A stretch of DNA of 64,000 nucleotides, from contig NC_080672.1 of the NCBI RefSeq assembly GCF_030247195.1, positions 353,398,413-353,462,412 on the forward strand, in the 5' to 3' direction. Shown here piece after piece: positions 1 to 11,585 of this stretch; the first letter of the stretch is position 1; every line of letters begins with the position of its first letter. The notes below the pieces were generated by a model. It was not told the origin of the DNA and searched no databases. It was given only the letters and a program-made list of their open reading frames with translations. This DNA comes from Topomyia yanbarensis (lineage: Eukaryota > Arthropoda > Insecta > Diptera > Culicidae). The position numbers and the translations under genes are program-made.

Positions 1-527
1 GAGGTCCCACACTACCGTGGTCACAAATGGTTACATGGAGAGAACAAATTCTTGCTCCCAACGATATTACACACATGTAGTTTTTCATTCCATGTGAAGT
101 TTCCCTCCCGAGAGGAGTGCTTGTCTGATTATATGGAGAGACGACAATAAACGCACTGACGACACTGCTAATGCTGGTGTCTACTGCCGTGAAATGATAT
201 TGGAACACTCGCACTCGCTAGATAGACACTGTACTGCATTCCAAGCAGACATGTGTGGGGTACAATCGACCCTTCAATAGAGCTTATCTGGCAAAGTTAT
301 TAACTTCTGCTCCGATAGTTAGGCTACAAACAAGGCCCTTAGCGTTCCAACTTACCATTGACAATACTATCAACCTCGCATGGGTGTCCGAACATTCCGG
401 TATTACTGGTAATGAATGGGCTGGCGAATTGGCTACAGAGATTGACTTTGTTGGTCCTGAGCCTGCTTTGCCAATTTTAATAAGTTGGATAAAACGAAAG
501 ATGTGGTGTTGGGCTTCAGAATAAAGT
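1..527 (+). pseudogene. Non-LTR retrotransposon RNase H domain remnant
   Basis: Conceptual translation gives two frame-shifted parts of a retrotransposon RNase H domain. About 145-265 reads as the start of the fold (a GAGVY-like NAGVYCRE, then a SLDRHCTAFQAD segment). 255-524 reads as its end, with NLAWVSEHSGITGNEWAGEL, which matches the W-V-P-x-H-x-G-I-x-G-N-E-x-A-D motif of LINE-encoded RNase H; the usual D after A is G here. RNase H removes the RNA template during element replication. The frame break and the lack of flanking reverse transcriptase show a dead fragment. The wording of the motifs suggests a LOA/R1/I-group LINE, but I cannot assign the clade. The window edge cuts its 5' side. 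Confidence 0.7.
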
Positions 528-2430
528 AATCACTTGAAAGAATTCAAATACATTTTTTTGCTAGAAGTGTAAAAAGAAGTAATTTTCAGATTATGACAAA
601 ATTTTGACCACCGTAGCCGCAATCTGGAAAAATGGAGGTTTCCAAATTATAAAAATATTTTCCAAATCATATAGGTTTTAGTAGAAAGTTAATGTTATTC
701 CTAAATTTGCCTTCTGGACCACTTTGGATGGCAAACCCTCGCAAACTTAATGTATCCAGATAAAACTAACCTTTACAAAGATAGTCTAGTGCTCAAAACT
801 ACAGCATTGAAGCTATTAATGAATAAGCGCAAAAATCCACCGTAACGAGATAAAATCACCAAAGTCAAGTGATAACTGGGCGCCCGAATCTAGACGCTCA
901 CAACCGTGAATTGGATCCACTTCACCTCTCTCTCAGACGTATTCCGCTGAGCAAAAGCAGCATCACCGAAGCAAGATGACGACTTGTCGACCATTCCTTC
1001 TAGCCGTTCGGTGGGTGCAAATGAGGAAAAGCTTCTTTTATTTAGGATTACATTTTACCCTCGACATCCAACTAAGGAGAATTGGGTGGTGTAACTTTCC
1101 GCCTCGTCATTTCACGAGTGCTTGATTGCTGCCTGGCTGCTAGTGCTACCCGTGTCGGAATCTCTAGGAAGGCTTGGCCTGTCTGATGGCTCAAGTTGTT
1201 GGCGACAAAATTTGATGAATGAACGAGTGTCGGTTGACACCTGACTGACGGCCGGTTGGCCGCTCGTTCGCCGTGAGACTGAGACTGCACGAGGAGGTGC
1301 ATAATTATCGTGAAAAATCGCGCGAATAAAGCATCCCAGTTCGCTCGGTGCGAACATTACAAAGAGTGCTTCTGGTGACGTGAGCGATGAAGTGGAAAGC
1401 CGCTGCTGCTGCGCTCCAGAAGACGGAAAAACACTTATTCTAATGAACTAGCAATCTCTATGGCCGCGTCCGGGTGGATCTTGTACTTGAAAGCCGTCAT
1501 CGCCATTCTACTAGCGCCGCCGGATTATACTCGACGAAGACGACAATGACAGGCCGCTTGACGAAAGGATGGGAGAGTAACAAAAGCTTGTCGTCCTGGC
1601 TCATGTTGAATACGCTGCCATCGACCGGTGCGGTACCGGCGGCGTGGTACGGGATGGATACTCTCGGTCTAAGGGGTGAATTGCACTTCTCACTTGGTGA
1701 CAGGCCGAGAGGTGCATTTTTTCCGATCGCTCTAGGCATCCCTCATGGGTGAGCATTAATTGAGATGCTTCGGGCAAGCCAGAGTTGGATGCGAATGCGG
1801 GGGGTTGGGTGTCATGTTTGAGTGTGTCACTTGGAATGTTTGAAAGGATTGCAGGAATCGTGACTAAAAGGCTTTTCCGTGTGCGCCGCTGCATTCGATG
1901 GTACTGGACGTGGCGAAACAGTGCTAAGAATTTTTGATGAGCTGTGATACGGCTGGTTTCGTTTCGAGTGGGTAGGATTTGGGGGTGAGAAAATTCGCTT
2001 GAGGGTTTTTCTTTTCGTTTCAAAGAAGAGTTTTAAATGTTGTAAATGTCGAGATACCGCGAGCACTTCGGTTCTTGCTTTTATCAGCATGATGGAGCAT
2101 GAAGTGGAGATCGTTGCTTCACAAGTTCACACACGTTATCCGAAGTTTCTGACGATTGAGCGATAAGGATGTGCGGTAATAAGCACTTGCATACGATCCA
2201 GGTGCACTTCAGATACTTGCTTCAATCAAGTGTGTAGAAAGAGTTGAAAATTGGTATAGCTTAATTTTTTTTTTTTTCAAAGCAATTCAATATCACCTAC
2301 AATAAACGTCACGTTACGTTACATTTTCAACCCTGCTTTACATATTCTTCCAATAAAAATCGCTTGCACTCTTAAAAATAATTGAGACGTAAGTTTTTCT
2401 ACGTTCTACGTACGTTTCGAATTATGATTT
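528..2430. other. Intergenic; no recognisable gene
   Basis: I see no supportable gene. 950-2230 is richer in G+C than its surroundings and has several overlapping short open frames on both strands, but none resembles a known protein, and they overlap in a way typical of chance frames. 2240-2430 is A+T-rich filler leading into a hairpin element. Confidence 0.6.
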
Positions 2431-2693
2431 AATCAACTCTTGAAATTAATGAAATTGAACATTTATCAATCACCCGCGTTTTTCTCAAAACCACTTTTTT
2501 AGCTGGCCGGAAATGTAACGCTGCTACTTTTTTATCGCTACGTACGTCGGTGGAGAAATTTTGAATATACTGTGAAAATTCCAAAGCGATAAAAAAGCAG
2601 CAGCGTTACATTTCCGGCCAGCTAAAAAAGTGGTTTTGAGAAAAACGCGGCTGATTGATAAATGTTCAATTTCATTAATTTCAAGAGTTGATT
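2431..2693. mobile_element. Foldback (hairpin) MITE
   Basis: Two inverted arms of about 109 bp (2431-2539 and 2585-2693) are nearly identical and are separated by a ~45-bp spacer. The arms read inward through CGTTTTTCTCAAAACCAC and GCTGGCCGGAAATGTAACGC. No protein is encoded. Such short, hairpin-forming units are typical non-autonomous DNA transposons. A CTACGTACGT motif occurs just outside the left arm (2405) and again in the spacer (2538). I could not define a target-site duplication. Confidence 0.85.
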
Positions 2694-2839
2694 TTGTGTC
2701 GATTTTTATGGCATTTTTCCACTCAAAAATGCGCTATTTCGCGTAGAATCAAAATATCGAAAAAATCCTATTGATATAAGAAATCAGAAAAACTTTAGTT
2801 TTTGGCTCTAGTTCAAAAATTACGGCAGATAGATTTCCG

Positions 2840-3230
2840 GCCTTGAACCCCTTCCAAAAAAACGCACATGGAGGAAAATTTTCCACAGCCACCATCTTCA
2901 CGGTGTGTTTGGTAGAACAATTTTATTCGAAAAAAATCGGCATCGCTAAAACTTCAGCACGTGATAGAATGCGCTTTTCCCTTTCATTTGAAAGTAAAAT
3001 TAAAATATTCTATCGGGGGCTCAAGAACAACTTTTTATTTTAAAGTTTTTTTGTTTGAAAACTTAGGTTTTTAAATGAAACTGGTTCACATTTTTGCCCC
3101 TAGGTAGTACTTTAGACATTCAAATATTACCAAAAGTGAGAATCTGATGGACAATTTCAGTGTGTACAACTTTGTAGAAAACTACATCGCGATCTAAACT
3201 CGCTAGAGAAAGATATTAAATTTTTATCAA
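2840..3230 (+). repeat. Dispersed repeat, copy A (inverted relative to 5780-6150)
   Basis: This stretch matches the reverse complement of 5780-6150 over about 370 bp at roughly 80% by eye. The best-kept part is around TTTCATTTGAAAGTAAAATT and AACAACTTTTTATTTTAAAG. A short open frame here (2843-3043) and one in the other copy share a run like ERMxFxLSFESKIKIF, so the two copies are similar at both DNA and translated level. No known protein is recognised; a non-coding repeat that happens to be open is the simplest reading. Confidence 0.75.
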
Positions 3231-3529
3231 AGTTTCTAGATTCACACGGGGTTTATTATTAAACTTTGTTCCAAAAACAATTTTATTTGTAAAAAAATGC
3301 ATTGCCTAATTTTAACAGTGTGCTCAGAAGAACTTGAATGCTAGCAAAGTCCCACCTTGAAGGGTAAAAAACATAATTCCAGATTCCACCGTTTTATGCG
3401 CACCAATGATATTTTAGGAGCATGGAGATATAGAGAAGAGTAGATAAAATTTGAACGAAATTAGTACTCTTTTGAAAGATGCTGGGCAATACAGCAAAAT
3501 GAAATAATTTTTTTTCTGTCACAGATATA
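3231..3529. other. A+T-rich spacer
   Basis: Nothing recognisable between the dispersed repeat and the TA-flanked MITE. Confidence 0.5.
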
Positions 3530-3934
3530 CAGTAAAGACCCGTTTTTATCAGCCCCTTGGCGAATTTTAAGCTGATAAAACAGGGACATTGATTTTTCTG
3601 TTTTTTTAATAAACCGAAGCTCTTAAAATATTCTTCCTTGTTCCTTAGATATAGCTTTGCAACCTTTTTTGATTATTTACTTTAAGTTCCCCTTAAGGGG
3701 GTCTGACAGTGCAAAATTAAAAAAAAAATATTTTTATTTTTGCATTTTTCGGATATTTAAGATAAGAAATATATGCCCAAGAAAGGATTTATTCGAATTC
3801 AACTTGGTTCGTTTGCTAGAGCCCATTAAACTACCAACTATCAATTTTCATATGAAGCTGATAAAATCGGGTCAAAAAACTGATAAAATCGGGGGCAGAT
3901 AAAATCGGGTGCTGATAAAATCGGGTCTCCACTG
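3530..3934. mobile_element. TA-flanked MITE with CAGTRRAGACCCG termini
   Basis: The 405-bp element starts CAGTAAAGACCCGTTTTTATCA and ends with the inverted form TGATAAAATCGGGTCTCCACTG. It sits between two TA dinucleotides (3528-3529, 3935-3936), as expected for Tc1/mariner-superfamily insertions. Its right side holds a small tandem array of GATAAAATCGGG (about 3858-3926), that is, repeated terminal sequence that may offer extra transposase-binding sites. A second copy lies at 56528-56793. No coding capacity. Confidence 0.85.
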
Positions 3935-4578
3935 TATTTGTTTCTTTTTTTTCTTCACTCATTCTGGAGTATGCTTGATGTAACCTTGAATCCATCTTTT
4001 TGCTCGTTAGCATCTTGTGGGATATCTATATTTGGCCTAAATTTTAACTTTATATTTGATCAAACTCAATTATATATTCACTCATTTGATTTGATTTCGA
4101 TTGAGAATCCTGATTGACACTGAACTGAACTGGCAACTCTGTCTTCTTGATATGTTGTCTTTGCTCTTATCACATATTATGAAAGAAATCTTCAATAAAC
4201 AGATTTTTATTACTTGAATGTATGGTACAGCCTGATATTTTCTTGTTCGTTTTCTGTTGTGATCCGTGTACAACGAGTAACGACTCCGGAATTTCTTCTT
4301 AAAGGAAATTATGAAACATGGTTTTATTCTTTTTTCTAAGATTATGTGCTCGATTTGGAAATAAAATTTGAGGACAAGCAAAAATCTGCATCTATAAATT
4401 CTGATGAAATGAATCTACCCCAAAAGATAACAAACATGGATTCAAAACTCAAAGAGCTTTTTTCTTTTTCAATCATCTTTCTTTTAATGTTGATAAAGAC
4501 AAACAGGATTCTCAGCCCAAAATTGCAGTAAAATCCGTCGTTTATGACAATGACTCGAACTGTCTACTTTAGTTCATT
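3935..4578. other. A+T-rich intergenic DNA
   Basis: No recognisable gene or repeat. Two short open frames (4082-4381 minus, 4346-4531 plus) lack similarity to anything I know. Confidence 0.5.
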
Positions 4579-5518
4579 CAAATATAAAGCTTTGGTAATT
4601 GTCTAGTTTAGAGACTTTGTTGTTTAGAGGTCCATTTATAATGCGGTTCTTTTGGCTAAAATGGTGTATTTTAACTGAATCGGAAGAGCGGAAATGTAAT
4701 TTTTTTTACCAAAGTTTGATAAATTGAAAAAATAAGTTGTGCTTAATAACGCTCATAACAATGACATACTGCCATAGCAAGTAAGCTTATGGAGTGCTGG
4801 TGTGATGCGGCTTTGCCGCATAGTCGAGGCCAAGGATCCGACGAGACGATGACTAACTCCGGCGGAATAGTAAGCAAACCTGTGATCCCTTCGTTTGCCC
4901 GGTTTACTCAAACATAGGGGTTATAGCTAGTTTATAGCCGACTGAGCGGTAGCGAAGTCGGACAGTGCGCCAAAAAGCGATGTGACGTAGCTACATTCGT
5001 CAACCATTTTGTTATTTTGTATAAATGTGAGGTTATGTTTAATCATATTTGGTTTGAATCGCGAAAAATGTCGGACGATCCAAGTGCGTGTAAATGTTGT
5101 ATTGTTAATAAATAAAAGAACACTGACTAATGTGGCTACACCACATCGATTTTCTACTTACTGTCCAACTTCGCTGCCGCTCAGTCGGCTTTAAACTAGC
5201 TATAGCCCCTATGTTTGAGTAAATCGGGCAAACGAAAGGATCACAGGTTTGCTTGCTATTCCGCCGGAAAGATTATCAAAGACTCGTCCGACGGATCCCC
5301 AGCGGCTTTGCGCCGCTTCGGATCCTTGGCCTCGACTATGCGGCCAAGCCACATCATACCTGCTCCGCACCATAAGCTCACATGTTATGGCAGTATGGCA
5401 TTGTTATCAGTGTTAAAAACTTATTTTTTCAGTTTATCAAACTTTGGTAATAAATTTTACATTTCCGACCTCTAAACATAAAGGCTCTAAACTAGACAAT
5501 TACCAAAGCTTTGAATTT
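4579..5518. mobile_element. Large foldback element, ~940 bp
   Basis: The left arm (4579-4995) and right arm (5129-5518) are long inverted repeats. The outermost sequence ATAAAGCTTTGGTAATTGTC is matched by GACAATTACCAAAGCTTTGA at the right end. Further matches run through a GGATCC-containing, GC-rich patch, the 'GTTTGCCCG...ATAGGGG' segment, and CGACTGAGCGG / CCGCTCAGTCGG near the centre. The spacer (4996-5128) is A+T-rich. There is no transposase. The arms are imperfect, so this is an old non-autonomous foldback transposon. The open frame at 5215-5475 lies entirely in one arm and is not a gene. Confidence 0.85.
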
Positions 5519-5779
5519 AAGCCAATTGTATTTTACCAGACAGGATAGGATCAGGAAGAAGGGTCATCCTAGTTTACATTAGCTATCCCCTAGAGCGAGA
5601 AAAGTAATGAAAAAGGCATGATAAAATTCGTTACTACATTAATCAACATCTTGAAAAAGTATAAGATTATCGAATAAATTTGGTCAACACCTTACCACAC
5701 CTCATAAAGTGTCATTTTCGCCCAAGACCCGGAGAAATCTGAAAATATATTTTTTCTGCTGAGCATGGGACTTTGTGAT
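5519..5779. other. Intergenic
   Basis: Nothing recognised. Confidence 0.4.
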
Positions 5780-6150
5780 TTTATATCGATTTATAGCATT
5801 CTACGAAGTTGTAGACAATGGGATTGTTCATCAGATTCTCACTTTTAGTATTTTTTGAATGTCTATAGTACCAATTAGTAGCAAAAATGCGAATTAATTT
5901 CATTAAAAAGCTTAAGTTTTCAATCAAAAAACTTTAAAATAAAAAGTTGTTCTAGACCCCCCGACAGAATATTTTAATTTTACTTTCAAATGAAAGGAAA
6001 AAGTCCATTCTTTCATATTCCGAAGTTTTACAGATGCCGAATTTTTTTGAATAAAGTTGTTCGACAAAGACACCGTGTCTTGTGATGAAATAGCTCGAAA
6101 AAATTATTTTAGGTGATTCAATACTTATGTTATAAACCCCGTTTAACAAC
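5780..6150 (-). repeat. Dispersed repeat, copy B
   Basis: Inverted counterpart of 2840-3230; see there for the shared motifs. Together the two copies form a long, imperfect inverted pair around the MITE and the foldback element at 3530-5518. Confidence 0.75.
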
Positions 6151-6639
6151 CTGTTGCAAGACTACAAGTAAGAACCTTTTTCAAAATATGCTCGAGGTGT
6201 TCAAAAACCTGTGTAAACTTTCAAATTGATAATCGTTGGAACTCCGTGTTTCACTATTGCCATCTGCGCAACTGTTTGCTACACGTGTTTGGCAGCTGCA
6301 CTCTAGCTACATTGTATCGATCACTGCGCCATCTGCAAACGTTTGCCAAACGTGTTTCAGACGTCTGATTTATTCGGAATACCAGTAGCGGGTATTTACA
6401 CACGATTCAAATCGAGCCTAAACGTCTGTTATCTGTGGTAATATATAACCCCGTTGAAGTCATCAAAAGGTGATGAATAATTATGCGTCCAATATGCCGA
6501 GTAATATACGTATAACTTGCTCATATTATCACAGTCATATTGACTGTAATAGAACAAATATCGCGAGTGGTATGGTCGGATATGAGACATTCGTCACTAT
6601 TCCCAAGTATACATGCACGAGGCATTTCACGTGAATTTG
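6151..6639. repeat. Spacer with a ~40-bp direct repeat
   Basis: 6251-6293 and 6321-6358 are imperfect direct copies sharing GCCATCTGC, GTTTGC and ACGTGTTT. The rest of the stretch shows nothing recognisable. Confidence 0.6.
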
Positions 6640-7210
6640 TCATACCATTTTTGTTGAAAGCTCCGAAGAAGGGGTAAGTAACTTTCCAACATAGAAGTTT
6701 CCTTTATGGAAATATGGTTCTTGAACCAAAGCTATCGAAGCTTTTCCTTCCTGCACTAGGCGGGATAGATTCATAGTTGCTGTACGTTTATGCTGGAGAT
6801 TAATTTGTGCTACTCTAACCATACTCGATTACACCACTACACATTTCATCATCAGCACTTGTTGTACAGCAACTAGAAGATACCAAATACGTTGGCTTAT
6901 AATCGCCTATAGCGAACCCCGACATGGGTATTAGGGACATGACCATCATTTGATTCCCACGATTTGCAATGAAACAAACGTCCACTGTGTCAGAGATTCA
7001 CGTAACACAGCAATAGTAAGACCCACGCATCTCCATGGGCGACTGGCATATTTTAGTCCTGCCAGCCATCCAGTTCTCGGCACGGAGAAACACCTTAACT
7101 TGAGGACTCCTATTTTCAGTCGCCTCTTACAACCCAGTGGATCAATTCTTGGTTGAGATATTTCAACCCGCCGGATGCTACACGGCCTCTAGGCTGGTTC
7201 TGTCCAGAGA
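6640..7210 (-). pseudogene. R1-type LINE, 5' fragment (start of ORF2 endonuclease)
   Basis: On the minus strand, 6822 down to 6640 reads VRVAQINLQHKRTATMNL followed by IALVQEPY. These are the first two motifs (Q-x-N and Q-E-P) of the apurinic-type endonuclease that opens ORF2 of R1-clade LINEs; the enzyme nicks target DNA for target-primed reverse transcription. Upstream (6823-7210 on the minus strand) is the leader, including GGTTGTAAGAGGCGACT, a string I associate with insect LINE leaders. Only ~60 residues of the ~220-residue endonuclease remain. The rest of ORF2 is missing, so this is a 3'-truncated or rearranged relic. Confidence 0.75.
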
Positions 7211-7303
7211 AAGACTGTTATCACTAAAAACTATTTTTTCTCTATTAACGAGAAAATTGTTTAAAACCATAATTACCGTGAAGAGCGCAAAAGTTTATAA
7301 CTA

Positions 7304-7601
7304 AATTAGTTATGGAATTTGCGTTTCGACTTCGTTTCATCAGAATCTGACACTAACTTAGTGACAGGGACAGAGAATATAGCATAGTGCATGTTGCATT
7401 GTCTTACTAAGCCAAATCAAGTTTCTATTTCAATAATTGTCAGCTTAATCAGGACAGCATGCAGGGCTAGGGATTTGCTCAGAAAACACAAACAGTGTTT
7501 TTGCACAGCTAGTGCCACTCCAGCGCTAGCTTAGTCCGGTCGGGTAAGTTAGTGTCGGATTCTGATGAGACGAAATCCGAACGCAAAAATCAATACTAAT
7601 T
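7304..7601. mobile_element. Foldback MITE with ~54-bp inverted termini
   Basis: The left terminus (7304-7357) and right terminus (7548-7601) are inverted repeats containing TTTCATCAGAATCTGACACTAAC and its complement form GTTAGTGTCGGATTCTGATGA. The ~190-bp interior includes GCTTAATCAGGACAGC. A partial copy sharing interior and right end lies at 42,570-42,760, and a right-end fragment at 51,648-51,690. No protein is encoded. The terminus carries a hammerhead-like core; see findings. Confidence 0.8.
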
Positions 7602-7639
7602 ATGAAAGAACACGCAAATCCACGAAGAAAACGATTCAT

Positions 7640-8464
7640 AGTAATATTCTTAAAATACGAGAAATCGAAAGTTTAATTTTATCTTTCACAATTTAAAGAA
7701 TTTTTTTTCCATTTGTTTGGCATTTCGTCGGAGAAATTTTGTACTCTTCACATAATCTAGAGTTTCTATTTATTCCTATTTTTCCTCTTGTTCTATTGAT
7801 TCATATTTTATTTTTCTGCATTTTTTGTTGTTTATTTTTCCATTTCATCCAGGTTTTTTTTAAATTTTTCTATGTTTCCATACATTCTTGTTTTTTATTT
7901 TGTTTTGTATATTTTGCTTTATACTTTCCTTTCTATATTTTTACCATTCTTGCTGTTTATTTCAAATTCGTTCATTTTTTTTATATTTGTCCCATTTTTT
8001 TCGATTCACAAAATTTCAATCCATACGAATATTTTCATAGTTGTAGTAGTATTTTTTTCATATCTTTTAATAAACCTATTTTAGTATTTTCTCCATCTGC
8101 ACATTTTCCATATTTTTCATTATAAGGTTGCTCATTTTCTAAAAAATAAGCATTTCTTTCTAATTTTTCATTTTGGTTTTATTTAGTTGTGAATTTTTCT
8201 ATTCTCCAGTTTTCTATTCTCCAATTTTGAAATTTATGCTTTTCTTTTGTATGGATATTTTTCAATATTCTTCAATTTTCCTTAATTTGTTCCATTACTA
8301 TTAGCACCTTCCTTTATTGCCCTTTTAAATAATTTTAAATTTTATGTCTTTCGTTTTGTTCATGTTATCATTTGAACATTTTTCGCATTTTTTTTATTAT
8401 GATCTTTTTGTGTATTGTGCATGATTTCTATTTTCTATTTCAATTTGAATTTTAAATTTTACTT
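7640..8464. repeat. T-rich low-complexity DNA
   Basis: Degenerate T-rich sequence, mostly TTTTNATTTTN words with no fixed unit. The long phenylalanine-rich open frames here (for example 7739-8125) are a composition effect, not genes. The same type of DNA resumes at 14,942, beyond the foldback element, so the element probably inserted into it. Confidence 0.85.
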
Positions 8465-8739
8465 TACACCCAGGTTTTTTCCACGCGTTTTTTTGCGCGG
8501 TTTTTTACGAGGTTTTTGACGCGGATTTTCCAATTAACGCGGTTTTTTTTACACGGATTTTACAATTACCGCGGTTTTTTACGCGGATTTTCCAATTACC
8601 GCGTCCTTTCGAACGCAATAGACTTAGACTTTTTTCTGAAAAAAATTTCTAAGTCCTTTTGAATGCAAAAGACTTAGAAGATTTTCGGAAAGATGGAAGA
8701 GACGGGTCTGGAAGATTCCTTAAGGCCCGCACCCCAACA

Positions 8740-9345
8740 ATATGAGTATTTTCGGAATGGTCTTGAAGAGTAGATTCCAGAAGTTGATTTTTTGCGCCAT
8801 TTTGAAATCAAAGATGGCGACTTCCGGTTTAGCGAAATTCGCTATAACCCATTGAATATGGGTATTTTCGAAATGGTCTTGAAGAGTAAGTACCAGAAAT
8901 TGATTTTTGACGCCATTTTGAAATCAAAAATAGCGACTTCCAGTTTAGCGAAATTCGCTATAACCCAATTAATATGGGTATTTTGGGAATAGTATTGACA
9001 AGTAGGTGCTAGAAATTTATGTTTAACGCCATTTTGAAATCTAAGATGGCGACATCCGGTTTAGCGGAAATTCCCTACAACCCATGCAATATGGGTATTG
9101 TCGGAATGGTCTTGACGAGTAGTAGACAAAGATCGATGTTTGACGCCATTTTGAATTCCAAGATGGCGACTTCCGGGTTAGCCACATTCACTATAACCCA
9201 GTCAATATGAGTGTTTTTGGAATGATCTTAACGAGTAGGTGCCAAAAATTGATTTTTGACGCCATTTTTAAATCCAAGGTGGCGATTTACGATTTCGCGA
9301 AATTCGCTATAACCCAATCAATATTGGTATTTTTGGAAGTTGAAG
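8740..9345 (+). repeat. ~117-bp tandem array (forward), about 5 units
   Basis: Each unit runs through GGTATTTTCGGAATGGTCTTG, AGAAATTGATTTTTGACGCC, ATTTTGAAATCAAAGATGGC and GACTTCCGGTTTAGCG, ending in CGCTATAACCCAATCAATAT. Units differ by a few substitutions and small indels. The reverse-oriented partner array is at 14,215-14,730. Short open frames follow the repeat and are not genes. Confidence 0.9.
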
Positions 9346-9396
9346 TTGTAGTACAAATAGTTTTAATTAAACAGTTGAATTTATTTAAATTTAAGC

Positions 9397-11585
9397 TTGT
9401 TTGACGTTTACGCTGTTTTTTTGCTATTTTGTTTTATTTCTTTCTTTTCTTTCTTTTTTTGTTTGATTTTTTCGATTCCGGTTCTGATTTGTTGTTCTTC
9501 GTTTTGTGTTTTTTAACTTATTGTTGGATATTTGGATTTTGTGTATGTGTAGATTGGTTTTTCTTTTTTTTTTGTTTTATGCTTTTTTTGTAACATGTTT
9601 AAAGTTTTTGTTTTCTGTTTTGCGTTTATCGCATTGTTTTATTTTAGTTTTTGTTCCGCATCGTTTGTTTTTTACGCGTTTTTGTTCATTTTTTAATTCT
9701 TGTTTTTTTACCATGTTATTTTTTTTAAATTGTTGTTTTTATATTTTTTGTTCGGTAGTTTTTTTTCTGTTTTTCATATTTGTTCATCGCTTTTTAAGTT
9801 TTGTTTTGCTATTTTTTCTGTACTGCGCTTTTTGTTTTTTTTCCTTTTTTTGAGTATTGTTTGTTCATTCTCGATTTTTGCTTTTAATCTTCGTATTTTT
9901 TATGTTTTATTGTGTTTTGTGGACTTATATTTTTGGTTTTTGCTTTTTGTTTGCTTGACTTTTGTATTTTTTATTCCTTCTTTTGTCTTATTTTTTTGTT
10001 TGCACTGCTTCCTGATTTTTTTGGGGTTTCTTTGACAGATTAAATTTTTGTTGGCCTGCCTATTTTTTTTATTCTTCAGGATTGTTTTTTGGTTCTTGGT
10101 CTGTTTCTGTTGTAAAATTTTTGGTTTTCTGTTTTGTTAGTTTCGTTTTTGATATTCTATTTGCTCTTCCTGGTTCCCGTTTTATTAGGTTCCCGTTTCA
10201 TTAGGTCTCAGATTTTTTGTGCAGGTTTTCGTTTTTTCTTTCTGTTTATTTGACTGATTTCACTAATTGTAACTTTGCTCATCGGCTTCAGATTTTGGCT
10301 TTTTTTTTCAATTTGGACCATAATTTTTTTAGCGCGTTATTTTGGTTGCTTTAGCTAATTTCATTTTTTCAATGTTGTACTATTCTAGATTTTAGGTGTA
10401 TTCTATTTTCCATTTTCATTAATTGTATTGCATTGTACTTTTGGGGTCATTTGTTTTCGCTAATTCTACAATTTATTTAATTATTTAATTCAGTCATGCT
10501 TTAGATTTTTAATTCTTAAATTTTTTAATTCATTAATTCTTGAGTTCTTTAATTCTTTAGGACGTAATTTAAAAAAAAATAGTTCTTTAATTCTTTCACT
10601 CTTGAATTCTTTAATTTTTGAATTCTTTGATTCTTTGAGTTTTTGGTTATTTTATTCCATGTTCAATTCTTCTATTTTTTAAATTTTTTGTTTTATTTCT
10701 TATTTGTAATCTGTTTTTTTGCTTTTGTTTCATTTGTTTTGTTTCCTTTAATTTTTAATTTTTGTTTTACTTTTTTTGTTAATCATTTTTTGATTTTTTT
10801 TTGTTTTTTGTTCCATATTTTGCGTTTATTTGTTTTCTTCGTATTTTGTGTATTTCTGTTTTTTCTTGTTTCAATTTTGGTTTCCCTGAATGTTTTTTTT
10901 TTCTTTTTTGCTTCTCGATTCTTGTTTTTTGTTTTGCTTTTAGTATTTTTGTTATTTTGCATATTTTTTTTGCATTTCGCTTTGTTTGTTTTGTTTATTA
11001 ATTGATTTTTGCTATTAGTTCTTCGTTTCTAATTGGTTTTTTATTTTGATTATAGAGGTTTTACCCTGAGGATCATTTGCCTTTTTTCGGGATCAAAATC
11101 TCTTTAGAAAAATCTCCAATAATGCGTGCGGAGTAGGGAATCGAACGCATCTGCGTACAAGGCAATCGGATTAACAACTACGCTATGTCCGCCCCATTGT
11201 TGTGGTTTTTTGTTTCGTTATGTTTTGTTTTTTTTTTTCTGCGTTTTCATTTTTTTCTTTTTTGCTCGTTTTTTATGTTGTTTATTGGTTTTTGTTTTTA
11301 GTTTTTTTAAATATAGTTTTTTTTAGCTTTTAGCCTAGTTTTTAGGATTTAGTTTTCAGGTCCTAGCTTTTCACTTTTATTTTGTAGGTTATATTTTTCA
11401 GTTTTTAGTTTTCAGTTTTTAGTTCTTGTTTTAAGTTTTTTTTAGTCTTTAGTTTTAAGTTTTCAGTTCTTAGTTTTTAGTTTTCAGATTTTACTTTTAA
11501 GTTGTTTTGTTGATATGTTTTGTTTAGCGTTTCATTTTTTGATTTTTGTGTTTCTTGTATTTTAATTTCTGTTTCTTGTTGTTTC
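9397..11585. repeat. T-rich low-complexity DNA within the insertion
   Basis: Over 2 kb of TTTTTG/TTTTTC-rich degenerate sequence, with patches such as AGTTTTTAGTTTTCAGTTTT (11,395-11,495) and TTAATTCTTTAATTCTT (10,510-10,630). Hydrophobic open frames at 9506-9853, 9700-10035 and 10643-11005 are composition artefacts. Confidence 0.85.
11034..11206 (-). mobile_element. tRNA-derived SINE (Feilai-like)
   Basis: Read on the minus strand, this is a diverged copy of the SINE at 34360-34526. An A-box-like TAGCGTAGTTG lies at 11185-11174, and a B-box GTTCGATTCC at 11146-11137. The tail is CTCTATAATCAAAATAA, shared with the other copy. Pol III boxes drive SINE transcription, and mobilisation depends on a partner LINE. 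No clear target duplication remains. Confidence 0.8.

Noticed and set aside
1601..2023. 140-codon minus-strand frame
   Set aside because: No recognisable domain, overlapped by frames on both strands, unremarkable codon pattern.
7739..11005. Phenylalanine-rich membrane-protein-like frames
   Set aside because: T-rich low-complexity DNA gives TTT/TTC-rich frames on one strand; no conserved pattern or start context.
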